Origin: an uncultured Eubacteriales bacterium
GTDB taxonomy: Bacteria; Bacillota; Clostridia; Lachnospirales; Anaerotignaceae
NCBI GenBank assembly: GCA_934552695.1
Contig: CAKTER010000115.1
Span: 1-5,325 of the forward strand
Direction of reading: 5' to 3'
DNA length: 5,325 bases
Of this stretch, positions 1 to 5,325 are shown piece by piece. The position numbers and the translations under genes were made by a program. The notes below the pieces were generated by a model. The model was given only the letters and a program-made list of their open reading frames with translations, ran no database searches and was not told the DNA's origin. Position 1 is the stretch's first letter, and every line of letters begins with the position of its first letter.

Positions 1-68
1 TGGTTCGGAATAGTGTAGTGCTGGCGGTCTATCTCTTGTTTTCGGTTGCTTGCTTCCTTACCGTACAT
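1..68 (-). CDS. Possible 5' end of a divergent gene, running off the left edge
   Basis: On the minus strand an open frame starts at ATG 68-66 and stays open to the window edge (22 codons). It begins MYGKEASNRKQEID and is hydrophilic. A GGGAG at 82-78 lies 9 bases upstream of this ATG, a good Shine-Dalgarno spacing. A second in-frame ATG at 74-72 is too close to the same GGGAG. If the gene is real, it is divergent from the phosphate transporter with 98 bases between the starts, so both would share the TTTACA repeats. I do not recognise the peptide. The frame is short enough to be open by chance, so this is a weak call. Confidence 0.3.
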   Translation of the reverse strand, partial: MYGKEASNRKQEIDRQHYTIPN

Positions 69-84
69 GAGCATTTTCTCCCGG

Positions 85-125
85 TTTTACACAAATTTTA
101 CATTTCGCCCCCCTTCGGCTTTACA
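85..125 (+). promoter_or_regulatory. Pho-box-like TTTACA direct repeats (possible PhoP operator)
   Basis: TTTTACA occurs at 85-91 and again at 96-102, an exact 7-base direct repeat with an 11-base period. A third TTTACA lies at 120-125, 23 bases further on (about two turns). PhoB/PhoP-family regulators are known to bind direct repeats of 6-7 bases with an 11-base period; the B. subtilis PhoP repeat is close to TT(A/C/T)ACA. The first two repeats lie just upstream of where the missing -35 element of the 135-140 promoter would be, as expected for an activator site. The gene downstream is a phosphate transporter followed by a PhoP/PhoR-type pair, so autoregulation is a reasonable inference. Confidence 0.55.
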
Positions 126-140
126 AATCCCCGGTATACT
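112..140 (+). promoter_or_regulatory. Probable promoter of the phosphate transporter operon
   Basis: The -10 element is TATACT at 135-140 (5 of 6 to consensus). The -35 position at 17-base spacing (112-117, CCTTCG) matches consensus at only one base, and the -10 has no upstream TG. A good -10 without a -35 suggests an activator-dependent promoter, which fits the TTTACA repeats just upstream. Transcription would start near 147, leaving a leader of about 20 bases. Confidence 0.5.
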
Positions 141-150
141 GGGTAGCGAT

Positions 151-160
151 AAAGGAGGAG
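151..160 (+). promoter_or_regulatory. Strong ribosome binding site of the phosphate transporter
   Basis: AAAGGAGGAG contains a full AGGAGG (153-158) 8 bases before the ATG at 167. This fixes the start codon. The site sits in the spacer of an 8-base inverted repeat (133-140 and 159-166). Confidence 0.85.
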
Positions 161-166
161 TATACC

Positions 167-1918
167 ATGACGATTTATAACGTATTTACCATGCTGGGGG
201 GACTGGCCATGTTCCTATACGGCATGAGCAAAATGGGCGAGGCCCTGGAAAAGCAGGCCGGCAGCAAGCTGAAGTCCATTTTGGAACGCCTCACCTCCAG
301 CACCTGGCGGGGGCTTTTGCTGGGGCTGGGGGTTACGGCCGTTATCCAGTCCTCGTCGGCCACCACCGTTATGGTCGTCGGGTTTGTCAATTCCGGGATT
401 ATGCAGCTGCATCAGGCCGTAGGCGTAATCATGGGCGCCAACATCGGCACCACGGTCACGGCATGGATTTTGAGCCTAACGGGCCTCAGCGGCAGCAGCC
501 TGCTCATCAATCTGCTAAAGCCCTCCACGTTTTCGCCTATTTTGGCCGTCATCGGCATCATCCTCTACATGGGCGGCAAAACCTCCCGGCAAAAGGATAC
601 CGGTACCATCCTTTTGGGCTTTGCCATTTTAATGTTTGGCATGGAAACCATGAGCGCCGCCGTAAAGCCTCTGGCCGATATGCCGGAGTTTACCCGGCTG
701 TTCACCATGTTCAGCAATCCGCTGCTGGGGCTGGCCGCCGGGGCCATCCTCACCGGTATCATCCAAAGCTCCTCCGCCTCGGTAGGGATTTTGCAGGCCC
801 TCAGCGCCACCGGCCAAATCACCTTTGGCTCGGCTATCCCCATTATTTTGGGCCAAAACATCGGCACCTGCGTGACCGCCATGATTTCTTCGGTAGGGGC
901 CAATACCAACGCACGGCGGGCGGCTTTGGTGCATTTGTACTTTAACATCATTGGCGCCACGGTATTTTTGATTGCTTTTTATTCTCTCAAATCCGTGCTT
1001 GCCTGGGACTTCGTAGCTCAGCCCGCTACCCAGGCCGGGATTGCCCTGGTTCACAGCATTTTCAACATTTTGGCTACCGCCGTTTTGCTGCCCTTTAACC
1101 GCCAGCTGGAACGGCTGGCCTGTTTGACCATTCGGGACCAAAAGGAGCAAACCTCCCTGCTGGACGAACGGTTTTTGGGTGTGCCCGCTGTGGCCCTGTC
1201 CCAGGCCCACGAGGTGACCATCCAAATGGCCCACACCGCCAAGGAAATGCTCTTTTCGGCTTTGGAGCAGCTCCGCAGCTACACGCCGGAACGAGACGCC
1301 GCCATCCACGAAAAGGAAGAGCAGGTGGACGCCTACGAGGATCATTTGGGCACCTATCTGGTCAAGCTTTCGGCCAAAAGCCTGTCCGACGCCGACAGCC
1401 GCCGCATCTCGACGCTGCTGCACATCATCGGCGATTTGGAGCGGCTGGGCGACCATGCGGTGAACCTGACGGAATCTGCCCGGGAGCTGGCGAATAAAAA
1501 GCTTAGCTTTTCGGAAGAGGCCCGGTCCGAGCTGGAGACCATTTGCAACGCCCTCTATGAGGTGGTGGATTTGGCCCTGAAGGCCTTTGCCGAAAACGAC
1601 CTGCATGCGGCCCAGCAAGTAGAGCCCTTGGAGGAGGTCATTGACCAGCTACGGCTGACCCTGCGGGACCGGCACATCGTCCGGCTGCAAAAAGGCAGCT
1701 GCTCGCTGGAGACCGGCTTTGTGTTTTCGGATATGTTAACCAATCTGGAGCGGGCGGCCGACCATTGCAGCAACATTGCCGTGTGCCTCATCGAGGTAGG
1801 CCGCAACAGCTTCGAGACCCACGCCTACCTCCACGACATCAAGGCCCAGGCCGGTGGGGACTACGAGGCCTCGTTCCGGAAGTATCAGCAAAAATACGCC
1901 TTGTCCAATCCACTCTAA
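167..1918 (+). CDS. Na+/phosphate cotransporter family protein with C-terminal PhoU domain
   Basis: A 583-residue membrane protein expected to take up (or, as proposed for E. coli YjbB, export) inorganic phosphate in symport with sodium. The N-terminal half, about residues 1-310, is hydrophobic and has the two inverted Na/Pi-cotransporter repeats. Each repeat carries the signature QSSSA (61-65 and 200-204) followed by a GxNIGT motif (GANIGTT 90-96, GQNIGTC 229-235), which form the substrate and sodium site in this family. Residues about 340-560 are a helical PhoU-like domain with its paired metal-binding motifs, DLERLGDH (423-430) and NLERAADH (526-533). This architecture is known for the YjbB/NptA-like family and the length is normal. 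The domain is cytoplasmic and may sense or signal phosphate status. The gene is first in a run with a PhoP/PhoR-like pair 29 bases downstream. The ATG is set by an AGGAGG 8 bases upstream. Transport direction and ion cannot be read from the sequence. Confidence 0.95.
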   Translation: MTIYNVFTMLGGLAMFLYGMSKMGEALEKQAGSKLKSILERLTSSTWRGLLLGLGVTAVIQSSSATTVMVVGFVNSGIMQLHQAVGVIMGANIGTTVTAWILSLTGLSGSSLLINLLKPSTFSPILAVIGIILYMGGKTSRQKDTGTILLGFAILMFGMETMSAAVKPLADMPEFTRLFTMFSNPLLGLAAGAILTGIIQSSSASVGILQALSATGQITFGSAIPIILGQNIGTCVTAMISSVGANTNARRAALVHLYFNIIGATVFLIAFYSLKSVLAWDFVAQPATQAGIALVHSIFNILATAVLLPFNRQLERLACLTIRDQKEQTSLLDERFLGVPAVALSQAHEVTIQMAHTAKEMLFSALEQLRSYTPERDAAIHEKEEQVDAYEDHLGTYLVKLSAKSLSDADSRRISTLLHIIGDLERLGDHAVNLTESARELANKKLSFSEEARSELETICNALYEVVDLALKAFAENDLHAAQQVEPLEEVIDQLRLTLRDRHIVRLQKGSCSLETGFVFSDMLTNLERAADHCSNIAVCLIEVGRNSFETHAYLHDIKAQAGGDYEASFRKYQQKYALSNPL

Positions 1919-1929
1919 CCCTTTATACT
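1901..1929 (+). promoter_or_regulatory. Possible internal promoter for the response regulator and kinase
   Basis: TTGTCC (1901-1906, 4 of 6 to the -35 consensus) and TATACT (1924-1929, 5 of 6) are exactly 17 bases apart. The -35 lies in the last codons of the transporter gene and the -10 in the short gap after its stop. The start point would be near 1936, about 12 bases before the ATG at 1948. No TTTACA repeat is seen here. Such matches also occur by chance. Confidence 0.4.
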
Positions 1930-1937
1930 TAAAAGCG

Positions 1938-1944
1938 GGTGAGG
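1938..1944 (+). promoter_or_regulatory. Ribosome binding site that decides the response regulator start
   Basis: GGTGAGG precedes ATG 1948. Its GGTGA part pairs with the 3' end of 16S rRNA in the usual register. The alternative GTG at 1939 lies inside this site and has no Shine-Dalgarno sequence of its own upstream. Confidence 0.65.
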
Positions 1945-1947
1945 AAA

Positions 1948-2610
1948 ATGATTTATATTGTAGAGGACGACGATAACATCCGCCAGATGGAAAGCTATGC
2001 CCTGCAAAAAAGCGGGTACGAGACCGCCGAGTTTTCGGAAGGGAAAAGCTTTTTTGCCGCTCTAAAAAAACGGCTGCCTGACCTGATTGTGCTGGATATT
2101 ATGCTGCCCGGGGAAGATGGCCTGAGCATTTTGCGCCAGCTACGGGAGGACGTGCGTACCCGGAAACTGCCCATTATGATGGTGACAGCCAAAAGCAGCG
2201 AGATTGACACCGTCCGGGGGCTGGACGAGGGGGCCGACGACTACCTGACCAAGCCCTTTGGTATTATGGAATTTATCGCCCGGGTGCGGGCCATGCTGCG
2301 CCGGTTCGACGTGGAAGCCTCCGAGACCCTGAGCTTTGGCGGAATTACCATGGATGACGGCAAGCATCAGGTCACCGCCGACGGCGAACCCTGTGTTTTG
2401 ACGTTTAAGGAATATGAAATATTAAAATACTTTTTGCAAAACCCGGGCATCGTGCTCAGCCGGGAACGGCTGTTGGACCGGGTTTGGGGCATGGATTTTG
2501 AAGGCGAGAGCCGCACGGTGGATATGCACATCAAAACCCTGCGGCAAAAGCTGCGGGCCTGCGGGGCACAAATCAAAACCGTTCGCAACGTAGGCTACAA
2601 GCTGGAATAA
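1948..2610 (+). CDS. OmpR/PhoB-family response regulator, PhoP-like
   Basis: A 220-residue cytoplasmic transcription factor. The receiver domain (about residues 1-115) has the acidic pair D7/D8, phosphoacceptor D50 in the sequence LDIMLPGEDG, the switch T80 (MMVTAK) and the conserved K102 in LTKPF. The C-terminal winged-helix DNA-binding domain (about 125-220) shows the expected LTFKEYEIL, RERLLDRVWG, RTVDMHIKTLRQKL recognition helix and the final TVRNVGYKLE hairpin. Length and motifs are those of an intact PhoB/PhoP-type activator. I chose ATG 1948 over the in-frame GTG at 1939 because GGTGAGG lies directly before it and the protein then begins in the usual way, MIYIVEDD. It sits 29 bases after the Na/Pi transporter and 35 bases before a sensor kinase, its likely partner. 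A phosphate role is inferred from the neighbours and from the kinase sensor domain; other OmpR-class roles are possible. Confidence 0.93.
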   Translation: MIYIVEDDDNIRQMESYALQKSGYETAEFSEGKSFFAALKKRLPDLIVLDIMLPGEDGLSILRQLREDVRTRKLPIMMVTAKSSEIDTVRGLDEGADDYLTKPFGIMEFIARVRAMLRRFDVEASETLSFGGITMDDGKHQVTADGEPCVLTFKEYEILKYFLQNPGIVLSRERLLDRVWGMDFEGESRTVDMHIKTLRQKLRACGAQIKTVRNVGYKLE

Positions 2611-2629
2611 AGTCCGGTTCCCCGGGGCG

Positions 2630-2636
2630 AAAGGAG
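2630..2636 (+). promoter_or_regulatory. Ribosome binding site supporting a TTG start
   Basis: AAAGGAG ends 9 bases before the TTG at 2646. The next in-frame ATG (2694) lies inside the first membrane segment and would destroy it, so TTG is the best start. Confidence 0.8.
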
Positions 2637-2645
2637 TGAAGCGTT

Positions 2646-4016
2646 TTGGAAGATAAAATCAATAGCCGGCTCATCCTTATCGGGGTGCTTTCCATGCTGC
2701 TGACCGGGGCCTTTACCATCGGCGTGTTTTACCGGGCCTTCGACCGGCAGGTGCGGGGGGATGTCCGCCATGTGGCCGAGACCGTAGCGGCGGCCTATCC
2801 CCATTTGGAAGCCCCCGACGAGCTGGGGGAGTTTACGCTGGAGGGGGCCCGTATTACCCTCATCGACCCGGAGGGCCAGGTTTTATTTGAAAGCGATAGC
2901 GAAAAGGAGACCATGGCCAACCATCTGGACCGGCCCGAGGTACAGGAAGCCCTGGCCGAGGGCACCGGCGAATCCAGCCGGACCTCCGACACCTTGGGAT
3001 ACAGGACCTACTATTATGCCATTCGGCTGGCCGATGGCAACATTGTCCGGCTGGCGGTGAATGCCCGCACCATGTACGCCATTTACGATAAGGCTATCCC
3101 GGCGATACTTATCATCGGCCTGTGCCTGGTGGCCCTGTCGGTGGTCATGTCCATCTTTCTCACCCGGTCGCTGGTGCGGCCCATTGTGGCCATGGCCCAA
3201 AACATCGACCATAGTGAGGAGCATATCCCCTACAAGGAGCTGGCGCCCTTTGCCTACGCCATCCGGGAGCAGCAGCTGAAAAAGGCCGAGCTGGAAAAGG
3301 AGCGGCAGGAATTTACCGCCAACGTGTCCCACGAGTTAAAAACGCCCCTAACCAGCATTTCCGGCTATGCCGAGCTCATCGAGACCGGGCTGGCCCAAGG
3401 GGCCGATGTGCAAAACTTTGCCGCCCGCATCCACCACGAGGCCGGCCGGCTCATTGGGCTCATCGGCGATATCATCGAGCTTTCGGAGCTGGACGCCGCC
3501 CCGCCGGCAGAGCAGGAGCCCCAGCCGGTAGACCTGTGGCCCATTGTGGAAAATACCATTGACTCCCTGTTTTTGCAAGCCGAAAAGCTGAAGGTAAAAA
3601 TCAGCGCCCAAGGGCAATCGGAGATGGTTTTGGGCGATCATCAGCAGCTGGAAGAGCTGGTGTATAACCTGTGCGACAACGCCCTGCGGTACAACAAGCC
3701 CGGCGGCAGCGTGTGCGTCACCCTGGCCCGCAGCCCCCAGACCATTGACCTGAAGGTGAAGGACACCGGCATCGGTATCCCGGCCAAATATCAGGGCCGG
3801 GTGTTCGAGCGATTCTTCCGGGTGGATAAAAGCCGCAGCAAGGAGACCGGCGGCACCGGGCTGGGTCTGGCTATTGTCAAGCACATTGCCCTGCGGCACC
3901 ATGCCAAAATCCGGCTGGAAAGCGAAGAAGGGCAGGGAACTGCCATCACCGTCAGCTTTCCCCCGCTGCCCACCTTACCTGCCGAAACAGAGGCCAGAAA
4001 GGAGACCACCCCATGA
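2646..4016 (+). CDS. PhoR-like membrane sensor histidine kinase
   Basis: A 456-residue kinase, likely partner of the adjacent regulator. A first membrane helix (about residues 9-29) is followed by an extracytoplasmic segment (about 30-148) with the PAS-like/PDC pattern ITLIDPEGQVLFESDS, an LDRPEV stretch and a final DGNIVRLAV strand, resembling the sensor region of Gram-positive PhoR proteins. A second helix (about 150-173) leads into a degenerate HAMP-like linker (RSLVRPI at 174-180) and a coiled helix into the DHp domain. The H-box is SHELKTPL with phospho-histidine H229. The ATPase domain has the N-box NLCDNALRYN (341-350), G1 DTGIGIP (373-379), F-box FERFFRVD (387-394) and G2 GGTGLGLAIVK (402-412). 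All catalytic motifs are intact. No cytoplasmic PAS domain fits in the 55 residues between the second helix and H229, unlike B. subtilis PhoR. The start is TTG with AAAGGAG upstream. The stop overlaps the next gene's ATG by 4 bases. Confidence 0.93.
   Translation: MEDKINSRLILIGVLSMLLTGAFTIGVFYRAFDRQVRGDVRHVAETVAAAYPHLEAPDELGEFTLEGARITLIDPEGQVLFESDSEKETMANHLDRPEVQEALAEGTGESSRTSDTLGYRTYYYAIRLADGNIVRLAVNARTMYAIYDKAIPAILIIGLCLVALSVVMSIFLTRSLVRPIVAMAQNIDHSEEHIPYKELAPFAYAIREQQLKKAELEKERQEFTANVSHELKTPLTSISGYAELIETGLAQGADVQNFAARIHHEAGRLIGLIGDIIELSELDAAPPAEQEPQPVDLWPIVENTIDSLFLQAEKLKVKISAQGQSEMVLGDHQQLEELVYNLCDNALRYNKPGGSVCVTLARSPQTIDLKVKDTGIGIPAKYQGRVFERFFRVDKSRSKETGGTGLGLAIVKHIALRHHAKIRLESEEGQGTAITVSFPPLPTLPAETEARKETTP
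3998..4004 (+). promoter_or_regulatory. Ribosome binding site of the FAH-family gene, inside the kinase gene
   Basis: AAAGGAG ends 8 bases before the ATG at 4013. It lies within the last codons of the kinase gene, so translation of the two genes is likely coupled. Confidence 0.75.
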
Positions 4017-4855
4017 AGCTTTTGACCTTTGAGCACAACGGCACCACCAGCCTGGGCTTTTTATCCCCGGCTAAGGACGGGGTCTATCCCCTGACCGAGT
4101 ACCCGGACTGCAATGCGCTGCTGCTGGACGAAAACCGGGATATGGAGGCCCTGTATCGGGCGGCCTTGCAGCGGCCCATGCTCCCCGGCCGGGACGTGCG
4201 GCTGAAAGCCCCCCTTCCACATCCCCGGCAGGACGTGATTTGTTTGGGCCTGAACTACCGGGAGCATGCCGACGAAATAGGGGTTCGGGCCCCGGAGGAC
4301 GCCGTCTATTTTTCCAAGCGGGTCAATCGGGCCGCCGACCCGGACACCGCCCTAAACGGGCACTTTGACATCGTGGACGATTTGGATTACGAGGTGGAGC
4401 TGGCGGTCATCCTCGGCCGGGACTGCTACAAAGCCACCCCTGCAACGGCTCTGGACTATGTGTTCGGCTATACCATCCTCAACGATTTATCGGCCCGCAC
4501 CATCCAAAAGCGGCACAAGCAATGGTATTTGGGCAAAAGCCTGGACGGGTTCACGGTGATGGGCCCCTGGATTGTCACCCGGGACGAGTTTGGTGACGAT
4601 TTGGATAAAAAAATCTGCCTATGGGTCAACAAGGAGCTGCGGCAAAAGAGCCGCACGGGATTCATGATTCATTCCATCCCCCAAATTATTGCCGAGCTTT
4701 CCGCCGGGATGACCCTGCAAGCCGGGACGATTATCGCCACCGGCACTCCCTCTGGCGTGGTGCTGGGGCAACCGGACGGGAAATACCTACAGTCCGGCGA
4801 CGCCGTGTTGTGCTTTATCGAAGGCATTGGCTACCTGAGCAACACCATTGGCTAA
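4013..4855 (+). CDS. Fumarylacetoacetate hydrolase (FAH) family protein
   Basis: A 280-residue cytoplasmic enzyme of the FAH superfamily, whose members act on beta-diketo or keto-acid substrates (acylpyruvate hydrolases, 2-hydroxyhepta-2,4-diene-1,7-dioate isomerases, oxaloacetate decarboxylases or tautomerases). Residues 1-70 are a small N-terminal domain; the catalytic domain starts at about 73. Visible family motifs are CLGLNYREHADE (77-88) with the likely catalytic H85, the metal ligands E127 and E129 in DYEVELAVILGRD, the third ligand D158 in ILNDLSAR, GKSLDGF (174-180) and TGTPSGV (243-249). All expected Mg/Mn ligands are present, so the enzyme should be active. The exact reaction cannot be told from the sequence, and no catabolic pathway gene is nearby. 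Its ATG overlaps the kinase stop as ATGA with its own AAAGGAG, and a terminator follows, making it the last gene of the phosphate-sensing operon. Confidence 0.92.
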   Translation: MKLLTFEHNGTTSLGFLSPAKDGVYPLTEYPDCNALLLDENRDMEALYRAALQRPMLPGRDVRLKAPLPHPRQDVICLGLNYREHADEIGVRAPEDAVYFSKRVNRAADPDTALNGHFDIVDDLDYEVELAVILGRDCYKATPATALDYVFGYTILNDLSARTIQKRHKQWYLGKSLDGFTVMGPWIVTRDEFGDDLDKKICLWVNKELRQKSRTGFMIHSIPQIIAELSAGMTLQAGTIIATGTPSGVVLGQPDGKYLQSGDAVLCFIEGIGYLSNTIG

Positions 4856-4861
4856 ATCGAA

Positions 4862-4894
4862 GCCCTTTCGGCCGGCAGCCGGAGGGGCCTTTTT
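4862..4894 (+). terminator. Rho-independent terminator after the FAH-family gene
   Basis: An 11-base stem (4862-4872 GCCCTTTCGGC with 4878-4888 GCCGGAGGGGC, containing two G-U pairs) closes a 5-base loop. It is followed by C and five T (4890-4894). It begins 7 bases after the stop codon and should end the operon transcript. Confidence 0.9.
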
Positions 4895-4918
4895 CCGTTT
4901 AACCGCCCGAAAAAAAGC

Positions 4919-4947
4919 GTGTAAATCCCGTTGGGGTATGCTATAAT
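4919..4947 (+). promoter_or_regulatory. Promoter of the B6 kinase gene (extended -10)
   Basis: A perfect TATAAT at 4942-4947 is preceded by TG at 4939-4940, making an extended -10 (TGCTATAAT). The -35 position at 17-base spacing is GTGTAA (4919-4924, 3 of 6), weak as usual for extended -10 promoters. A run of seven A (4910-4916) just upstream could act as an UP-like element. Transcription would start near 4954. Confidence 0.8.
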
Positions 4948-4986
4948 GTGTAGATAAATCATTTTTACCCTCAAATGAGCCAGCAG

Positions 4987-5042
4987 CCCGAAGCCATTGC
5001 CAGCAGTGCTTCCGGGATAGCGCCGGTGATTGCAATGGGAGG
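4987..5042 (+). promoter_or_regulatory. Potentially structured leader of the B6 kinase gene
   Basis: CCATTGC (4994-5000) is perfectly complementary to GCAATGG (5032-5038). The second arm overlaps the first two bases of the Shine-Dalgarno GGGAGG (5037-5042), so the pairing could limit ribosome access. An inner stem is possible between GTGCT (5006-5010) and AGCGC (5019-5023), and a competing one between CCCGAAGC (4987-4994) and GCTTCCGGG (5008-5016) with one bulge. I do not recognise a known riboswitch class. Regulation is inference from the pairing alone. Confidence 0.35.
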
Positions 5043-5050
5043 AAATCCAT

Positions 5051-5325
5051 ATGAAACGAGTCGCACTAATCAATGACCTTTCCGGCTTGGGCGGATGTTC
5101 GCTTACGGCGGCCCTACCCGTCCTGTCCGTCATGGGGGTTCGGGCCTGTCCCATGCCTACCGCCGTTTTATCGAACCAAACCGCCTACGACAGCTTCCAA
5201 ATGGTGGATATGACCGACCACTTTATGGCCTTTACCGAGGAATGGAAAAAGCGGGCCGGGTATTTTGACGCCATTGCCACCGGTTTTTTGGGCAGCCCCC
5301 GGCAGGCGGATATGGTTCACCAGTT
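5051..5325 (+). CDS. pdxK: Pyridoxal/pyridoxamine kinase, 5' part, cut by the window end
   Basis: The first 91 codons of a vitamin B6 kinase of the ribokinase/PfkB superfamily (COG2240 type), which phosphorylates pyridoxal, pyridoxamine or pyridoxine with ATP to supply or salvage pyridoxal phosphate in the cytoplasm. The N-terminus has the family pattern INDLSGLGGCSLTAALP (7-23), PTAVLSNQT (36-44), a following EEWKK (63-67) and TGFLGS (77-82), all at the expected positions. The ATP-binding and catalytic C-terminal part lies outside the window. GGGAGG (5037-5042) is 8 bases before the ATG. It has its own promoter and is separated from the upstream operon by a terminator, so it is an independent unit. 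The family is clear; pdxK or pdxY naming and substrate preference are not settled by this fragment. Confidence 0.9.
   Translation, partial: MKRVALINDLSGLGGCSLTAALPVLSVMGVRACPMPTAVLSNQTAYDSFQMVDMTDHFMAFTEEWKKRAGYFDAIATGFLGSPRQADMVHQ

Noticed and set aside
105..122. GCC...GGC with TTT, considered as a terminator of an upstream gene
   Set aside because: The stem is only about three pairs and the T tract is three bases long.
3..146. Plus-strand open frame from the left edge to TAG 144-146, with a hydrophobic translation (AVYLLFSVACF)
   Set aside because: It would be the C-terminus of an upstream gene, but it runs through the AT-rich TTTACA repeats and the -10 element, has no gene-like codon bias, and no terminator follows. 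It cannot be excluded without sequence to the left.
629..1618. A 329-codon open frame on the minus strand
   Set aside because: It lies entirely within the Na/Pi transporter gene, which has clear family motifs. Its translation is rich in Gly, Gln and His with no recognisable domain, typical of an antisense shadow in GC-rich DNA.
1939..1947. GTG 1939 as start of the response regulator
   Set aside because: It falls inside the GGTGAGG ribosome site, has no upstream Shine-Dalgarno, and adds three residues not typical of the family before MIYIVEDD.
2613..2628. CCGG and CCCCGGGG palindromic bases between regulator and kinase, considered as a terminator or attenuator
   Set aside because: The palindrome has no room for a loop and no T tract follows. 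The next gene starts a few bases later with its own ribosome site.
3348..3902. A 184-codon open frame on the minus strand
   Set aside because: Antisense shadow of the kinase catalytic region, which carries all histidine kinase motifs on the plus strand.
4975..5076. A 33-codon open frame in the B6 kinase leader, overlapping the kinase start out of frame
   Set aside because: There is no Shine-Dalgarno before its ATG, no leader-peptide signature such as repeated codons, and a length expected by chance.

Overview
The window looks like chromosomal DNA from a moderately GC-rich Firmicute, probably a Clostridia member of the Oscillospiraceae type. The reasons are near-consensus Shine-Dalgarno sites (AGGAGG, AAAGGAG, GGGAGG) at normal spacing, a TTG start, a PhoP/PhoR-type two-component pair, and a GC-rich coding style broken by TTTTTG/AAAA runs. 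The taxonomic call is inference; no marker gene is present.

Layout. Positions 1-166 are a regulatory region. It holds TTTACA repeats resembling a Pho box, a TATACT -10 element and a strong ribosome binding site, and it may contain the start of a divergent gene running off the left edge. From 167 to 4855 four genes lie on the + strand with short gaps: a Na+/phosphate cotransporter with a fused C-terminal PhoU domain (167-1918), an OmpR/PhoB-type response regulator (best start 1948, end 2610), a PhoR-like sensor histidine kinase starting at TTG (2646-4016), and a fumarylacetoacetate hydrolase (FAH) family enzyme whose ATG overlaps the kinase stop by 4 bases (4013-4855). A clear rho-independent terminator follows (4862-4894). 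An extended -10 promoter and a potentially structured leader of about 95 nt then precede the 5' end of a pyridoxal/pyridoxamine kinase gene (5051 to the window edge).

How the genes fit together. The first three genes form a plausible phosphate homeostasis unit: a transporter with its own PhoU domain, and a two-component system whose regulator could act on the TTTACA repeats in front of the transporter. A possible internal promoter (1901-1929) would let the regulator and kinase also be made separately. The FAH-family enzyme is in the same transcription unit and probably translationally coupled to the kinase, although no known pathway links it to phosphate. The vitamin B6 kinase is a separate unit.

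I see no mobile element, CRISPR array, tRNA or rRNA. Nothing here proves a new system. The items most worth checking are the Pho-box-like repeats, the kinase-FAH coupling and the leader of the B6 kinase.
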